Positions 1 to 9,273 of a stretch of 36,155 bases of DNA are shown here, piece after piece (position 1 is the stretch's first letter; the number at the start of each line of letters is the position of its first letter). The DNA lies in NCBI GenBank assembly GCA_902767135.1, contig CACXGE010000078.1, positions 1-36,155 on the forward strand, given 5' to 3'. The position numbers were made by a program, and so were the translations under genes. A model generated the notes under the pieces. It saw nothing but the letters and a program-made list of their open reading frames with translations, was not told where the DNA came from and ran no database searches. The stretch is from an uncultured Lachnospiraceae bacterium. GTDB taxonomy: Bacteria; Bacillota; Clostridia; Lachnospirales; Lachnospiraceae.

Positions 1-1
1 A

Positions 2-33
2 AATGACCATACCTCATACGAAGTATGGTCATT
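2..33. repeat. Perfect 11-bp inverted repeat, possible terminator
   Basis: Arms AATGACCATAC and GTATGGTCATT flank a 10-nt loop. It lies about 105 bp beyond the 3' end of the minus-strand CNNM gene, so it could be a distal terminator for that gene or for a gene lying left of the window. There is only a short U-run on the minus strand, so the terminator reading is an inference. Confidence 0.5.
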
Positions 34-60
34 CACTAAACACTCGTTTTAGATATTTAA

Positions 61-77
61 CCTGTCTACTTGACAGG
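61..77. repeat. Short hairpin downstream of the CNNM gene
   Basis: Arms CCTGTC and GACAGG flank a 5-nt loop. It lies 62 bp past the stop of the minus-strand CNNM gene. The stem is short and has no long U-run, so it is at best a weak terminator. Confidence 0.35.
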
Positions 78-138
78 GGGCATATCACTTAAGGAAACAC
101 CTTTTTGTATTTATCCCCAAAAACCAATGGGGTTGTTC

Positions 139-1434
139 TTATAACTCTGAATTTTCTTCCCGTTGCCCTATTTCTTCTGAATATGTTGGTATTGTCATAA
201 TGATGGAATCTATTCTATTCTTATCCACTTTCTCCACGGATAAAGTAATTCCCTCACTGGTAGCCACCTGTTCTCCCTCTTCTGGCAGACGGTCTAAAAG
301 TTCAATGACCAGGCCGCCTAAAGAATCATAATCTTCTGAGGTTAACTGTAATCCCAAGGCATCATTCACATCATCTAATTTCATGGATGCCTCAATTCGA
401 TACTGATTGTCAGACAATTTCTGAATCAGATTTTCTTCATCTTCATCGTACTCATCCCTGATTTCTCCCACAATTTCCTCTAATAAATCCTCTAAGGTTA
501 TCAACCCTGCCGTTGCTCCATATTCGTCCAAAACAATTGCCATATTGATTGCATCCCGGCGCATCTCTATCATCAATTCCGAAGTCTTCTTGTATTCATA
601 AGTAAAAAAGGCTTCTCTCATAATATCCTTGATATGAAACTCCATGGTATTGTCATACAAAAGCAAATCCTTCACATTTAAGATACCAACAATATCATCT
701 GTATTTTCATCATAAACAGGAAACCTGGTGAATTTTTCTTCTTTAAAAATCTGAATAAGTTCTTCCTTGGTAGCATCTATATGGGCAAAGGTCATATCCA
801 CTCTTGGAATCATAATATCCTTTGCGAGAGAATCTCCAAAGTCCACCACATTGTAAATCATCTGTCGCTCTTCACTTTCAATGACACCATCTTCATGACT
901 CACATCTACTATAGTTCTTAATTCATTTTCTGTCATGGTATCATTCTTTGCATTAGGATCTACCCTCAACAAGCGAAGCACCCCTAATGCCAGTTGGTTT
1001 ACCAAAAAAATCACTGGGGTCAGCACCCACATAATAGCATATATTGGAGTGGCATATGCCAAAGCAATTTTCTCTGAATATATTGTAGCCAAGGTCTTAG
1101 GCGTAATCTCACCAAAAACCAACACTAGCAGCGTAAGAATACCTGTGGCAATTCCCACTCCACTGTTTCCAAATGCTTTCGTAGCGATCACAGTTGCCAT
1201 GGAAGAAGCCAAAATATTTACAATATTATTCCCTATCAAGATTGCACTCAGCATTTTGCCAGAATCATCTACAATTTTCAGTACAGTGGCTGCTTTTTTA
1301 TCTCCTTCCTCAGCAAGAGTAAGCAATCGTATCCTATTGACGGTTGTTAAGGCCGTTTCTGCCGATGAAAAAAAGGCAGACAATGCTAGTAGTATCATCA
1401 ATATCAATAGTTGTGTCACATCCCTGGGATCCAA
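139..1434 (-). CDS. CNNM/CorC family membrane protein (DUF21 - CBS pair - CorC_HlyC)
   Basis: This is a membrane protein of the family often annotated 'hemolysin' or magnesium/cobalt efflux protein CorC. Members are linked to Mg2+ (sometimes Co2+) transport, though the substrate cannot be read from sequence. The N-terminal ~180 residues form the hydrophobic DUF21/CNNM domain beginning with the typical SAFFSSAETAL stretch. A tandem CBS pair follows (roughly 205-325, with IMIPRVDM and FPVYDE), then a C-terminal CorC_HlyC domain. The frame is open up to a TTG at 1476, but I chose the TTG at 1434: it has AAGGAG nine bases upstream and gives the family-typical start MDPRDVTQ. A TATAAT at 1462-1467 lies between the two candidate starts, which also argues against the longer form. 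The product is 431 aa, a normal length. Confidence 0.9.
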   Translation of the reverse strand: MDPRDVTQLLILMILLALSAFFSSAETALTTVNRIRLLTLAEEGDKKAATVLKIVDDSGKMLSAILIGNNIVNILASSMATVIATKAFGNSGVGIATGILTLLVLVFGEITPKTLATIYSEKIALAYATPIYAIMWVLTPVIFLVNQLALGVLRLLRVDPNAKNDTMTENELRTIVDVSHEDGVIESEERQMIYNVVDFGDSLAKDIMIPRVDMTFAHIDATKEELIQIFKEEKFTRFPVYDENTDDIVGILNVKDLLLYDNTMEFHIKDIMREAFFTYEYKKTSELMIEMRRDAINMAIVLDEYGATAGLITLEDLLEEIVGEIRDEYDEDEENLIQKLSDNQYRIEASMKLDDVNDALGLQLTSEDYDSLGGLVIELLDRLPEEGEQVATSEGITLSVEKVDKNRIDSIIMTIPTYSEEIGQREENSEL

Positions 1435-1461
1435 AATTTCTCTCTCCTTTAACTCATAACA

Positions 1462-1467
1462 ATTATA
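1462..1467 (-). promoter_or_regulatory. Candidate -10 box of the CNNM gene
   Basis: A perfect TATAAT on the minus strand would place transcription start near 1455, leaving a short leader with AAGGAG ahead of the TTG at 1434. No convincing -35 hexamer is visible. Confidence 0.4.
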
Positions 1468-1577
1468 TACATCCAAGTAGGATAACTACGATGTTACCTT
1501 TTTTCACTAAATTTGTCAAGCTTAACAACAAGCGTCCAGGCACATAACAGTAACGAATAATTTCTTTTCTATTTTAA

Positions 1578-1583
1578 TATAAT
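1578..1583 (+). promoter_or_regulatory. Candidate -10 box of the TIGR04086-like gene
   Basis: TATAAT lies 51 bp before the start codon at 1635 in an AT-rich stretch. No good -35 is seen at 17 bp, so this is a weak call from one hexamer and its position. Confidence 0.35.
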
Positions 1584-1634
1584 AAATCAAAGTAAAAAAA
1601 TACATTAACTTACAAGCAAACGGAGGTTAAATCC

Positions 1635-2012
1635 ATGGGAACTATGCTGCAAAATATGTTAAAGTGCATCCTGCTATCTTGTATCCTTACTGTGATACTA
1701 CTTTTATCTCTCTCTTTTCTTTTGTTAAAATTTGATTTATCGGAATCTTTTGTGGGGGTTGGAATTACCTGTGTCTATGTCATCAGCCTGATGGTTGGCG
1801 GTTTTTGGGCCGGGAAACTGTTTTGTCATCGAAAATTCTTCTGGGGCTTTCTTTTGGGAGTTCTCTACTTTATTCTCCTGACATTCATTTCTTTTGGCGT
1901 AAACAAAGCATTTGTCAATGATGCCACCCACTTTGTCTCTGTATTATTTATGTGTGGACTCAGCGGTATGTTAGGTGGAATGCTTTCTCCAAAAAGCCAT
2001 GAACCCCATTGA
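1635..2012 (+). CDS. Small four-helix membrane protein, TIGR04086-like
   Basis: The 125-residue product is almost entirely hydrophobic and shows four likely membrane helices separated by short polar turns, with GKLFCHRKFFWG in the central loop. Size, helix spacing and the glycine-rich third and fourth helices resemble TIGR04086, a Firmicutes membrane family without a known function. The ATG at 1635 has GGAGG eight bases upstream. A second small membrane gene follows after 94 bp and the two probably share a transcript ending at the terminator at 2333-2375. The family name is from memory; the membrane nature is clear. Confidence 0.75.
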   Translation: MGTMLQNMLKCILLSCILTVILLLSLSFLLLKFDLSESFVGVGITCVYVISLMVGGFWAGKLFCHRKFFWGFLLGVLYFILLTFISFGVNKAFVNDATHFVSVLFMCGLSGMLGGMLSPKSHEPH

Positions 2013-2106
2013 TACATTGGGTTTACATAGGTATAAAGCTATGATAAACTACAGAAAGATAAAGATTACAGTACGCAGATACCTGTGTCTGATAAAGGAG
2101 GCGCTT

Positions 2107-2358
2107 ATGAAAAGATTCAAAAAAATATTGGCATTGTTAGGAATTATATTTCTGGCAGGATTATATCTTTCTACCATAGTATTTGCACTGATTGACAGCG
2201 AATACAGTCTTACCTTATTAAAGGCATCCATCTATCTAACTATTACCGTTCCGGTTGTCTTGTATGCCATGATTATGATTTACCGTTTGTTAGCGAATCA
2301 TAACAATGACAAAAGCAAAGATAACACCTTAGACAATGAGCAGAATTTGTCCCCCTGA
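2107..2358 (+). CDS. Small two-helix membrane protein of unknown function
   Basis: The 83-residue product has a basic N-terminus (MKRFKK), two hydrophobic segments (about residues 7-28 and 38-62) and a short charged tail rich in Asn, Asp and Lys. The frame is open from 1975, but the real start is the ATG at 2107, preceded by AAAGGAGGCGCTT, an excellent ribosome site. The stop codon lies inside the loop of the terminator that ends the transcript. I do not recognise a family. The gene is likely co-transcribed with the membrane gene before it. Confidence 0.75.
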   Translation: MKRFKKILALLGIIFLAGLYLSTIVFALIDSEYSLTLLKASIYLTITVPVVLYAMIMIYRLLANHNNDKSKDNTLDNEQNLSP

Positions 2359-2375
2359 TACTGCTCATTGTTTTT
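2333..2375 (+). terminator. Terminator overlapping the 3' end of the 83-aa gene
   Basis: Arms ACAATGAGCAG (2333-2343) and CTGCTCATTGT (2361-2371) pair perfectly over 11 bp and are followed by a T-run to 2375. The left arm is coding sequence and the stop codon (2356-2358) is in the loop, so a ribosome finishing translation would cover the left arm. Confidence 0.85.
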
Positions 2376-2439
2376 ATCCAGACTTTCTTGCGGTCTTATC
2401 CGTACCTGACAGAACCTGTGCCGAATCGTTACATTTTCC

Positions 2440-2468
2440 GTGTCTGTCCCGTGGTTCTGAACAGACAC
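2440..2468. repeat. Palindromic leader repeat, family 1, copy A
   Basis: Arms GTGTCTGTCC and GAACAGACAC match at 9 of 10 positions around a 9-nt centre containing GTGGTTCT. It is the first of five related copies in the window and lies about 130 bp upstream of the MCP -10 box. The rest of 2376-2644 contains no gene I can support. Confidence 0.7.
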
Positions 2469-2596
2469 CATTTTTCCAAGTAAAATCTGATTTGAAATCA
2501 TGGTCGGCAACCAAGCCCAAATCATCACCTAATATATTGCCCAAAATATCCCTGTAATTTTTGATGTATCTTTGTATATAAAACACAAAAACATTA

Positions 2597-2605
2597 TGTT
2601 ATAAT
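2597..2605 (+). promoter_or_regulatory. Extended -10 promoter of the MCP gene
   Basis: TGTTATAAT is an extended -10 element 48 bp before the ATG at 2654. The same ATGTTATAATG word occurs before the 220-aa gene at 32511. The -35 region is poor, which is typical when an extended -10 is present. Confidence 0.55.
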
Positions 2606-2653
2606 GTACCTACCAGTTATTTTACAAAACTAAAAAGATGAGGAGTGGATTTT

Positions 2654-4318
2654 ATGCAAAGAAAAAAAATAACGTTTCATTCCATGCTAATCATGATTGG
2701 ATTGATTCCCTTGATTTTTACTGCTATGTTACTATGTATTATGTCAGTATCAAAAATTGGTAATAGCCTGGAACAAAGCACTTATGAGCGGTTAAAGGTA
2801 GCCGCAGAAGGATTGGACTGGTATTACCTTCGGGACATCAAAAATAATGGGGAAGTTACTTATGAACATGATTATGTAGATAATCTGGAAAACCAGAATA
2901 TTGAACTAACACTGTTTATGGGGGATACCCGTTATATCACTTCCATCAATGACGTGGAAAGTGGCGAACGTATCGAAGGTACCACCGCTGATCCTAAGAT
3001 TACAGAGCAGGTAATGGGTGGCAACGACTATCATGCCAAAAATGTTATGATCGGTGGGACACCATTCTATGTGTACTATACCCCCATGGTTGACGACAAT
3101 GATAATGTGATTGGTATGGCGTTTGCAGGAGAGCCTGTCTCTGTAGTAAACCAAGCAATTACTTCTGCAATACTGAGTATGGTTATCATCACAATAGTGT
3201 TAATTGTAATTTTTGGCATTGTTATCATTGTTATTGCTTCAAAAATCAAAAAGTCGATTAAGGAAGTTTCATTGAAAACCACAGAACTTTCCCAGGGCAA
3301 ACTCAATGTTGACATTACAGCAAAAAGCAGCATTGAAGAAATTCATAGGTTAATTGAATCTGCCCTATGTTTAAAAGACAACTTACATACTAGTATCACA
3401 GATGTAAACCTCAATACATCTAACATCAACAAGAATTGCGACGAAATTGCATCAAGCCTTACCACCTGTAATAATGCAGCAGATGACATTGCCGCTTCCG
3501 TGGATGAACTTGCCAGGGGCACCATTACCATGACGGAGTCAGTACAAAACTGTACCAACTCCATCGAATATATTGGAAATGAAATTACAGAAATCACTTC
3601 ACTTTCTATTCATGCCAATGACAACGCCACAGAAGTCCGCACAGTAAGTGATAATGCAAAACATCAGTTAGAACAGTTAATGGATGCAAATGCAAATACT
3701 ATTCGGGTATCCCAAAATGTTGTATCCGGTATTAGTGAAGCCAATGCCTCTGCTGAGAGAATTAAGACAGCCGCAGAAGTCATTGCAAATATCGCAAGCG
3801 AAACGAATTTACTGGCATTAAACGCATCCATTGAGGCCGCCCGTGCAGGAGAGGCTGGCGCCGGATTTGCTGTAGTTGCTTCAAGTATACAGTCTTTGGC
3901 AAACCAGTCAGATGCATCTGCACAGGAAATCCAGAATATTATTCATGATATTATCAGCATTTCCGAAAACAATGTTTCTTTGGCAAACAACATTAAAAAT
4001 GCCGTGGACAATGAGGGAAATGTTTTAACTCATGTAAATGACAGTTTTGATGTAGTAAACAACAAAATTGAGGTGGTAGCAGATGCCATATCTACTATCA
4101 CAACCAAAACAGATAGCTTAAATCACCAAAAGGACACTGTTCTGGATGAAATCAATACTTTATCGACAATTTCAGAAGAAAACGCTGCAAGTTGTGAAGC
4201 AACCAATGCTTCTATGGAGGAGTTAAAGGCAAATGTGGAATGTATCCACCAACAATCCATGGATACAAAAGAAATGACTAATAAACTAACCGAATCTGTA
4301 AAGCAGTTTAAACTATAA
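2654..4318 (+). CDS. Methyl-accepting chemotaxis protein with a single extracellular Cache-like sensor
   Basis: This is a transmembrane chemoreceptor. Residues about 10-32 form TM1, about 33-170 an extracellular sensor of single-Cache type (including [20 protein letters not shown]), and about 170-196 TM2. A HAMP segment and a long coiled-coil signalling domain follow. The CheA/CheW-contacting tip is recognisable near residues 384-405 ([16 protein letters not shown], then GFAVVA). The consensus that normally continues DEVRKLAE reads SSIQSLAN here, a drift seen in many clostridial receptors. The frame allows a GTG at 2645, but that sits directly on the GAGGAG ribosome site; the ATG at 2654 is correctly spaced, giving 554 aa. 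It is a single-gene unit with no other chemotaxis gene nearby. The ligand is unknown. Confidence 0.92.
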   Translation: MQRKKITFHSMLIMIGLIPLIFTAMLLCIMSVSKIGNSLEQSTYERLKVAAEGLDWYYLRDIKNNGEVTYEHDYVDNLENQNIELTLFMGDTRYITSINDVESGERIEGTTADPKITEQVMGGNDYHAKNVMIGGTPFYVYYTPMVDDNDNVIGMAFAGEPVSVVNQAITSAILSMVIITIVLIVIFGIVIIVIASKIKKSIKEVSLKTTELSQGKLNVDITAKSSIEEIHRLIESALCLKDNLHTSITDVNLNTSNINKNCDEIASSLTTCNNAADDIAASVDELARGTITMTESVQNCTNSIEYIGNEITEITSLSIHANDNATEVRTVSDNAKHQLEQLMDANANTIRVSQNVVSGISEANASAERIKTAAEVIANIASETNLLALNASIEAARAGEAGAGFAVVASSIQSLANQSDASAQEIQNIIHDIISISENNVSLANNIKNAVDNEGNVLTHVNDSFDVVNNKIEVVADAISTITTKTDSLNHQKDTVLDEINTLSTISEENAASCEATNASMEELKANVECIHQQSMDTKEMTNKLTESVKQFKL

Positions 4319-4334
4319 TCTCTGTATCACAATG

Positions 4335-4361
4335 AAAAGACCCGCTAAAAGCGGGTCTTTT
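4335..4361. terminator. Bidirectional terminator between MCP and surface-protein genes
   Basis: Arms AAAAGACCCGC and GCGGGTCTTTT pair perfectly over 11 bp around a 5-nt loop, with T-rich sequence on the plus side and A-rich arms that give U-runs on both strands. It separates two convergent genes and should serve both. Confidence 0.92.
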
Positions 4362-4372
4362 CTTCTTTGTTT

Positions 4373-7300
4373 TTATTCTTTCATAGTTGGAAAGTTATCC
4401 TCTGACTCTTCCTCCTTCTTATTTAACTCTTTCACAATTACCACAGTAATAATCATAAGTGCCAATGCTATCACTGCAATTGCGCCTAAAATAAATGGTA
4501 GATTGGAGGAAGATTTCTTTACAGAATTTACATCATCGGAACTTCCATCTGTGTTACCACCTGGAGTTTCTGCTGAGATTGTCTCACCCTGTTCCTGGGC
4601 AAGTTCCTCTGTATTCTTCACCTTTTTATTTCCATAGGCCATGCCATAAACGGAAAAATATTTGCTTTGGAAACTTACTGTTTCATCTGCATTATCCTCA
4701 TCTGGCAAGGAACCTACCTTTTTGTCATGTACCCGTATCATGCAGTAATAGGGCTGTCCCTGATCTCCCTCTGGTATAGGCAACGAAATATGAACCGGAA
4801 CCAGAGTTTCTGAGATTGTCTGCTTATCATCATCCCTCACAGAACCTTTCGTGTTTACATATTTAAATACTCTGATATCCACATATTTATATGGTGTCTG
4901 ATCCTGCATGGCGGCATATTCATCAATTAAATCTTTGTTGCCTGATGTGACAAATGCATCAGATACATCCAAAATCATTTCCACTGGATTTCCACTGGTG
5001 ATATCTCTCGAGGTTAATACCAACCCCAGGCCCCATACATCACTTTCCCTGATTGGGAAATTTTCAATATGGTTATCAATGGTAATGGTTACATTGCTCA
5101 AATTAGCTATCATTTCATCCAGACTTCTCAAGGACTCTGTATTTAACTGTGCCAGTTCTTTTTCATCCAGATTATGTAACATTTCTAATGCGTCTGCCAA
5201 ATCTTTTCTCGCCTGATCTGAGGTAGAATTCTTTACCTTTTGGAACACATCATTAATCTTCTCCTCCACCTGTTCTGGAGTAAAGTCCTCCCCTTTTGCC
5301 CCCTGTTCTTTTCCCGTGGCAGTGTTGGTATTTGAGGAAGGTTTTGACGTTACCTTGGCACCATTTCCCGAGGAATTATTGTTTCCTGCTGGTGTTGCGG
5401 CTGCCTGATTACTATTTGCCCCCTGGGTTGGTGCAATACCATTAATTAACAAAGTTGCCTTCTTTCCTTTATAGGAAACAACTACTACATTCGTTCCCTC
5501 CGCTGTAATCTTTGCCGGAGATAATTTAAATTTGGTAATGGTACCTGTGGTTCCATCCGAATAGGTGGCAGTGGTCAATATATTCACTTTTGCAATCTTG
5601 CTTCCAACTACAATATCATTCCCCAGGTACTCTGCAGTAATACTTTCCACTGTAAGCTTTGGCTCCTGGGTAGGCTCTGCAGTCACTTGTGCCTGTGGTG
5701 TAGTAACAGGTGCCACGGTTGGCGTCATTGCTCCTGTACTTGGCGATACTATCGGTGTCGCGCTTAAAGCTGCTGCCTGAGTTAAACTTGCCGCCTGGGT
5801 TAAACTTGCCGCCTGAGTTAAGCTTGCCGCCTGGGTTAAGCTTGCCGCCTGGGTTAAGCTTGCCGCCTGAGTTAAGGTGGCTGCTTGGGTCAAGTTTGCT
5901 GCCTGAGTTAAGCTTGCATCAGGGGTAGGTGTCTGACTTGGGTTTGCACCCGGGGTCACATCTGCTCCACCACTAATCCCTGGGGTAATACTGCCCACCG
6001 GCATAGGGGTACCAGAAAGTTCAGATGCCTGGCTGCTCCAAAGAGCATATAAGGTTAAGTCTGAAGTTACAAAATCCTGATTTGTAAATTTCTTCTCATA
6101 GGATTTTGAACGATACCAGCCGATAAATTCTTCTCCTTCTTTTACAGGCGTAGGCAAAACTACTGTATCCCCCCAGCAGATGTCTGTAATATCCTCTACC
6201 GGTTTTCCTCCACAACTGTCAAAGGTGATTGTATACCGTTTTCCCGGCTTTCCGGTTTCTATGACCACAGAAGCGTATAAGTCTTCGTAGTTGACTGTAA
6301 TTACATTGGCTCCTTCTGTCAAAATCGTCTCAGGTGTATAGGTGAAATCCGTTACCAGTCTTGCCACATTATCATTATAAGTAGCGATTACCCGAATGGA
6401 ATCCATAGGAATCATATCTCCCACCTGCAAAGCTTCACCAATGTACTGTGCTTCCATAGAGTATGGAATTAACTTAAATTCTTCCCATTTTGCGTAAAGT
6501 GTGATATCTTTTGTCACTTTAGATTTTTCCGTAAATGGCACTCTACAAGAGCTGTCTCGATACCAGCCGCTAAAGACATAACCTGTCTTGGTAGGATTTG
6601 GTGGCAGGGCAATGGTTTCTCCCTTTGCCACCCCGGAAATACTCTCCACCGGTGTTCCTCCCATACTGTCAAAGCTGACTCTGAAGGTTTCTCCTTCCGG
6701 TACATATCCCTCTACCGTAAAAGTCTTGGTAAAAGAAATAATCTCATCTTCATCATAAGGGTTGGTTTCCTGATATTTTACAGTAAATACATTGGTACCT
6801 TCCGTTTCAACTAAAGTGGAAGAAATCTCATAGGAATCCAGGATTGTCTTTACGGAATAATCATCATAAAAAGCTTTGACCAGAACTTTATCTAAATCAA
6901 TATTGCTCCAGATCGGCAAATCCGTTCCTGTATAGTCCACCTTCAAATCCTTTAAGGTTTTCTTTACCCACTTTGCATAAATCTTCATGTCATCGGTTAC
7001 TCTGGTATATTCCGTTACCTTCTTTGAATACTCAGTATCTAAATACCAGCCGCTGAAGGTTTCGGTAGCACGGCTGGGCTCTTCGATACCCGCCTGAGAG
7101 AATCTGGAATACTTTGGCACCTCAACTACATATGGCGCTCCTGCCACTCCATCTTCTGATACGTCTTCATAAACCTCAATCTTGGCATTTCCACTATTTA
7201 CGTTCTCATTTTCTCCCCAATATTCATTGAGGTACACTTCAAAGGTATCTGTTTTTCCGTCCTTCTCCACTTCCATTACAATAGGAGCTCCATTGGCTGG

Positions 7301-9121
7301 AAAGGTTTCATTGGTTTTATTAAATACCAGCTTTCCATTATCACAGAAACATTCAAAGTCATTTTTTCCTTCCTTTAATCTGATAGTATAATCCGTAATT
7401 ACTCCTTCGGTTCCATCACTGTTGTAAGACACTACGGATAAATCGGATGGGTTGACGCTGGCTTCCCACTGAAGCACATTGGGTTTACCGTCTGCCCCTA
7501 TAATATAGCCCCCTTCTCCATTGGTTTCATACACCTTATTTACCGTCAACGCACCTCCGGTATACTCCGCCTTGATTGCAGAGACACAGATCTTTTCCCA
7601 TTTTGCATACAAAGTAATACTCTGTGTTATGGTAAACTTGGTAGGACTCTTTGTCTGGAGGGTACTGTCTAAATACCAGCCGGCGAATTGATATCCCTCT
7701 TTTTCCGGTCTGATGGTAGTAAGACTAATGGTTTGATTTTTCGATATCTCTGTAATACTATCTACCGAAGAGCCACCATTGGATATAAAATCAATTTTCA
7801 GCTTTCCGTCTGTTGCCGGTGTGTTAGAGCCTACAATATTTACTTTACAAGTCTTTCCCATATAGGTTACAGTGATAGGATTGTCTCCCTGATTCTGCAC
7901 TCGAATAGGGTCAATATCGAATACACGCACCGAGGAAGAATTTTCTTTGTTGTCATAGTCTGCCTTGGAATAATATGCATAAACCAAAATCTGTCCCTTG
8001 GAAATAAAACTTCCTATTTCCTGCTCCTGACCAACAAACTGAGCGGTAATTCCATAGAGCGATTTCTTCCCATCTTCTGTATAAATTTCATCATTATCTG
8101 CCAGATAATCTTTTTCTGATGCATTATAATAAGCTGTGTATCCTGAGTAATCTGTTCCCACTGGAAGCTTCTTTCTCTGATGATCTGTTCCCAACAAGAA
8201 ATAGGTATAATCGTAAGTGGCAGAATCCAAACCATCGTTTTTCGAATCCTTATCATCGTCATATACACTCATGTGGTACCACAAGCCATCAAGCTGAACC
8301 AGATTCCAGACTTTTGTGTTGCTTCCCGCCTCAGGTCCTTGTAATATAGCAACCGGTATTCCCATTTTATATAAAACCTTATAAACAAGACCAGCGTATC
8401 CTGCCGCTGAGGACTGCCCATACTTAAAAGCAGTATACGGTGACACCGTAGCAATGCTGGTGCTGTTGTCCACCTCTGATGTGATACTGCTTCCCTTCTT
8501 TACATTTCCACACATCCAATCGTGTACTGCCCTGACTTTATCATAGTCACTGGCACCTTCCGGCAGTCCCAAATCTCCTATGATAGTATTTAAACTACCG
8601 TCTATATAGTCTGTTTCATCACTGCTCTCCCAGTATTCCACATCGAAGGTAAACTTGGTGTATTTATAGGTTGGATTTACCATATAATCCACATCAATAT
8701 TTTTGTAAATCTGTTTTAGGTAATCCCCATCACTGGTGTTGGCCGTATCAATTTCAAACACCTTTTTTAATAAATCACTTTTAATTTTTCCCCGATCACC
8801 GTAAGTATCGTAATCACTTCCTGTGTAACATACACTGAAACTACTGTCTCTGCTTGTCATATGCTTTGACACATAGGCTGCCACGGCAGAAATGGTAGCA
8901 TAACTGGCATCCTTGCTGACACTATCCCCCACTTCCCCTGTCAAATCACTATCTGTTGGAAGATCTGTGTCTGCGTTAATTGGATTTTCGATTACCACAT
9001 TCCCTTTTGCCGCTGCCTGTGTCTGTATCTTTTCCGGCATCACACCGCACATTGCTGTTGTCACTGCTGCCATTACTGCCGCAAGTTTCTTCAGTTTCCC
9101 CAGTTGTCTTTTTACCATCAT
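4373..9121 (-). CDS. Large secreted, membrane-anchored surface protein with pseudo-transglutaminase domain and InlB-type repeats
   Basis: The 1582-residue protein starts with a signal peptide (basic MMVKRQLGKLKK, hydrophobic core, likely cleavage after QTQAAA). Residues ~185-290 resemble a transglutaminase-like domain (motifs AAGYAG, KVWNLVQLDGLWYH). The Cys-His-Asp triad expected from family spacing reads A239, K270 and S285, so it should be inactive. Four Listeria-Bacteroides (InlB B) repeats, with GWYLD or GWYRD and LYAKW motifs, lie near 442-512, 665-720 (degenerate), 810-880 and 960-1028, interleaved with Ig-like segments. A Thr/Pro/Ala linker with eight LTQAA units (about 1070-1117), another Ig-like segment (about 1150-1225), an unrecognised domain and one TM (about 1545-1567) follow. 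There is no LPXTG motif, so anchoring is by the TM and a charged tail. The likely role is adhesion or envelope interaction. Confidence 0.85.
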   Translation of the reverse strand: MMVKRQLGKLKKLAAVMAAVTTAMCGVMPEKIQTQAAAKGNVVIENPINADTDLPTDSDLTGEVGDSVSKDASYATISAVAAYVSKHMTSRDSSFSVCYTGSDYDTYGDRGKIKSDLLKKVFEIDTANTSDGDYLKQIYKNIDVDYMVNPTYKYTKFTFDVEYWESSDETDYIDGSLNTIIGDLGLPEGASDYDKVRAVHDWMCGNVKKGSSITSEVDNSTSIATVSPYTAFKYGQSSAAGYAGLVYKVLYKMGIPVAILQGPEAGSNTKVWNLVQLDGLWYHMSVYDDDKDSKNDGLDSATYDYTYFLLGTDHQRKKLPVGTDYSGYTAYYNASEKDYLADNDEIYTEDGKKSLYGITAQFVGQEQEIGSFISKGQILVYAYYSKADYDNKENSSSVRVFDIDPIRVQNQGDNPITVTYMGKTCKVNIVGSNTPATDGKLKIDFISNGGSSVDSITEISKNQTISLTTIRPEKEGYQFAGWYLDSTLQTKSPTKFTITQSITLYAKWEKICVSAIKAEYTGGALTVNKVYETNGEGGYIIGADGKPNVLQWEASVNPSDLSVVSYNSDGTEGVITDYTIRLKEGKNDFECFCDNGKLVFNKTNETFPANGAPIVMEVEKDGKTDTFEVYLNEYWGENENVNSGNAKIEVYEDVSEDGVAGAPYVVEVPKYSRFSQAGIEEPSRATETFSGWYLDTEYSKKVTEYTRVTDDMKIYAKWVKKTLKDLKVDYTGTDLPIWSNIDLDKVLVKAFYDDYSVKTILDSYEISSTLVETEGTNVFTVKYQETNPYDEDEIISFTKTFTVEGYVPEGETFRVSFDSMGGTPVESISGVAKGETIALPPNPTKTGYVFSGWYRDSSCRVPFTEKSKVTKDITLYAKWEEFKLIPYSMEAQYIGEALQVGDMIPMDSIRVIATYNDNVARLVTDFTYTPETILTEGANVITVNYEDLYASVVIETGKPGKRYTITFDSCGGKPVEDITDICWGDTVVLPTPVKEGEEFIGWYRSKSYEKKFTNQDFVTSDLTLYALWSSQASELSGTPMPVGSITPGISGGADVTPGANPSQTPTPDASLTQAANLTQAATLTQAASLTQAASLTQAASLTQAASLTQAASLTQAAALSATPIVSPSTGAMTPTVAPVTTPQAQVTAEPTQEPKLTVESITAEYLGNDIVVGSKIAKVNILTTATYSDGTTGTITKFKLSPAKITAEGTNVVVVSYKGKKATLLINGIAPTQGANSNQAAATPAGNNNSSGNGAKVTSKPSSNTNTATGKEQGAKGEDFTPEQVEEKINDVFQKVKNSTSDQARKDLADALEMLHNLDEKELAQLNTESLRSLDEMIANLSNVTITIDNHIENFPIRESDVWGLGLVLTSRDITSGNPVEMILDVSDAFVTSGNKDLIDEYAAMQDQTPYKYVDIRVFKYVNTKGSVRDDDKQTISETLVPVHISLPIPEGDQGQPYYCMIRVHDKKVGSLPDEDNADETVSFQSKYFSVYGMAYGNKKVKNTEELAQEQGETISAETPGGNTDGSSDDVNSVKKSSSNLPFILGAIAVIALALMIITVVIVKELNKKEEESEDNFPTMKE
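5772..5915 (-). repeat. Eight 18-bp tandem repeats encoding (S/N/T)LTQAA
   Basis: Eight consecutive 18-bp units, several identical or differing by one base (for example GCCGCCTGGGTTAAGCTT twice in a row at 5826-5861), encode the six-residue repeat LTQAAS in the linker of the surface protein. The unit length is a multiple of three, so gain or loss of units would keep the frame and change only linker length. Confidence 0.95.
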
Positions 9122-9172
9122 ACCACCCTTTTCTCTATATATTTAAGCTTGTTTTACATCGCTTCTCTTTGA

Positions 9173-9201
9173 TAACAGTTCAGCCATAAGCTAAACTGTT
9201 A
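9173..9201. repeat. Palindromic repeat family 2, copy 1
   Basis: Arms TAACAGTTCAGC and GCTAAACTGTTA are near-complementary around a short centre. It matches the palindromes at 26122-26152 and 27057-27083. It lies between the HAD phosphatase gene and the surface-protein gene, in a 152-bp gap with no other feature I can support. Confidence 0.75.
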
Positions 9202-9273
9202 CTCTATTTCCTATGGTCATATTCTATTTTATATCGTCATGAAACTTCCAAATAATAATAACTTCTTAAAATT

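Noticed and set aside
935..1459. 174-codon plus-strand frame opposite the CNNM gene
   Set aside because: It is entirely antisense to a well-supported membrane-protein gene, has a low-complexity Ser/Thr/Val composition typical of a shadow frame, and lacks a ribosome site.
4373..4500. Sortase (LPXTG) anchor at the C-terminus of the surface protein
   Set aside because: No LPXTG-like motif precedes the final hydrophobic segment; a plain membrane anchor with a charged tail explains the end better.
5772..5915. Possible CRISPR array
   Set aside because: The 18-bp units are contiguous with no spacers and encode an in-frame LTQAAS linker; no cas gene is present.
7688..8119. 143-codon plus-strand frame inside the surface-protein gene
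   Set aside because: It is antisense to the clear InlB/transglutaminase-like coding frame and has no start signal or recognisable domain.
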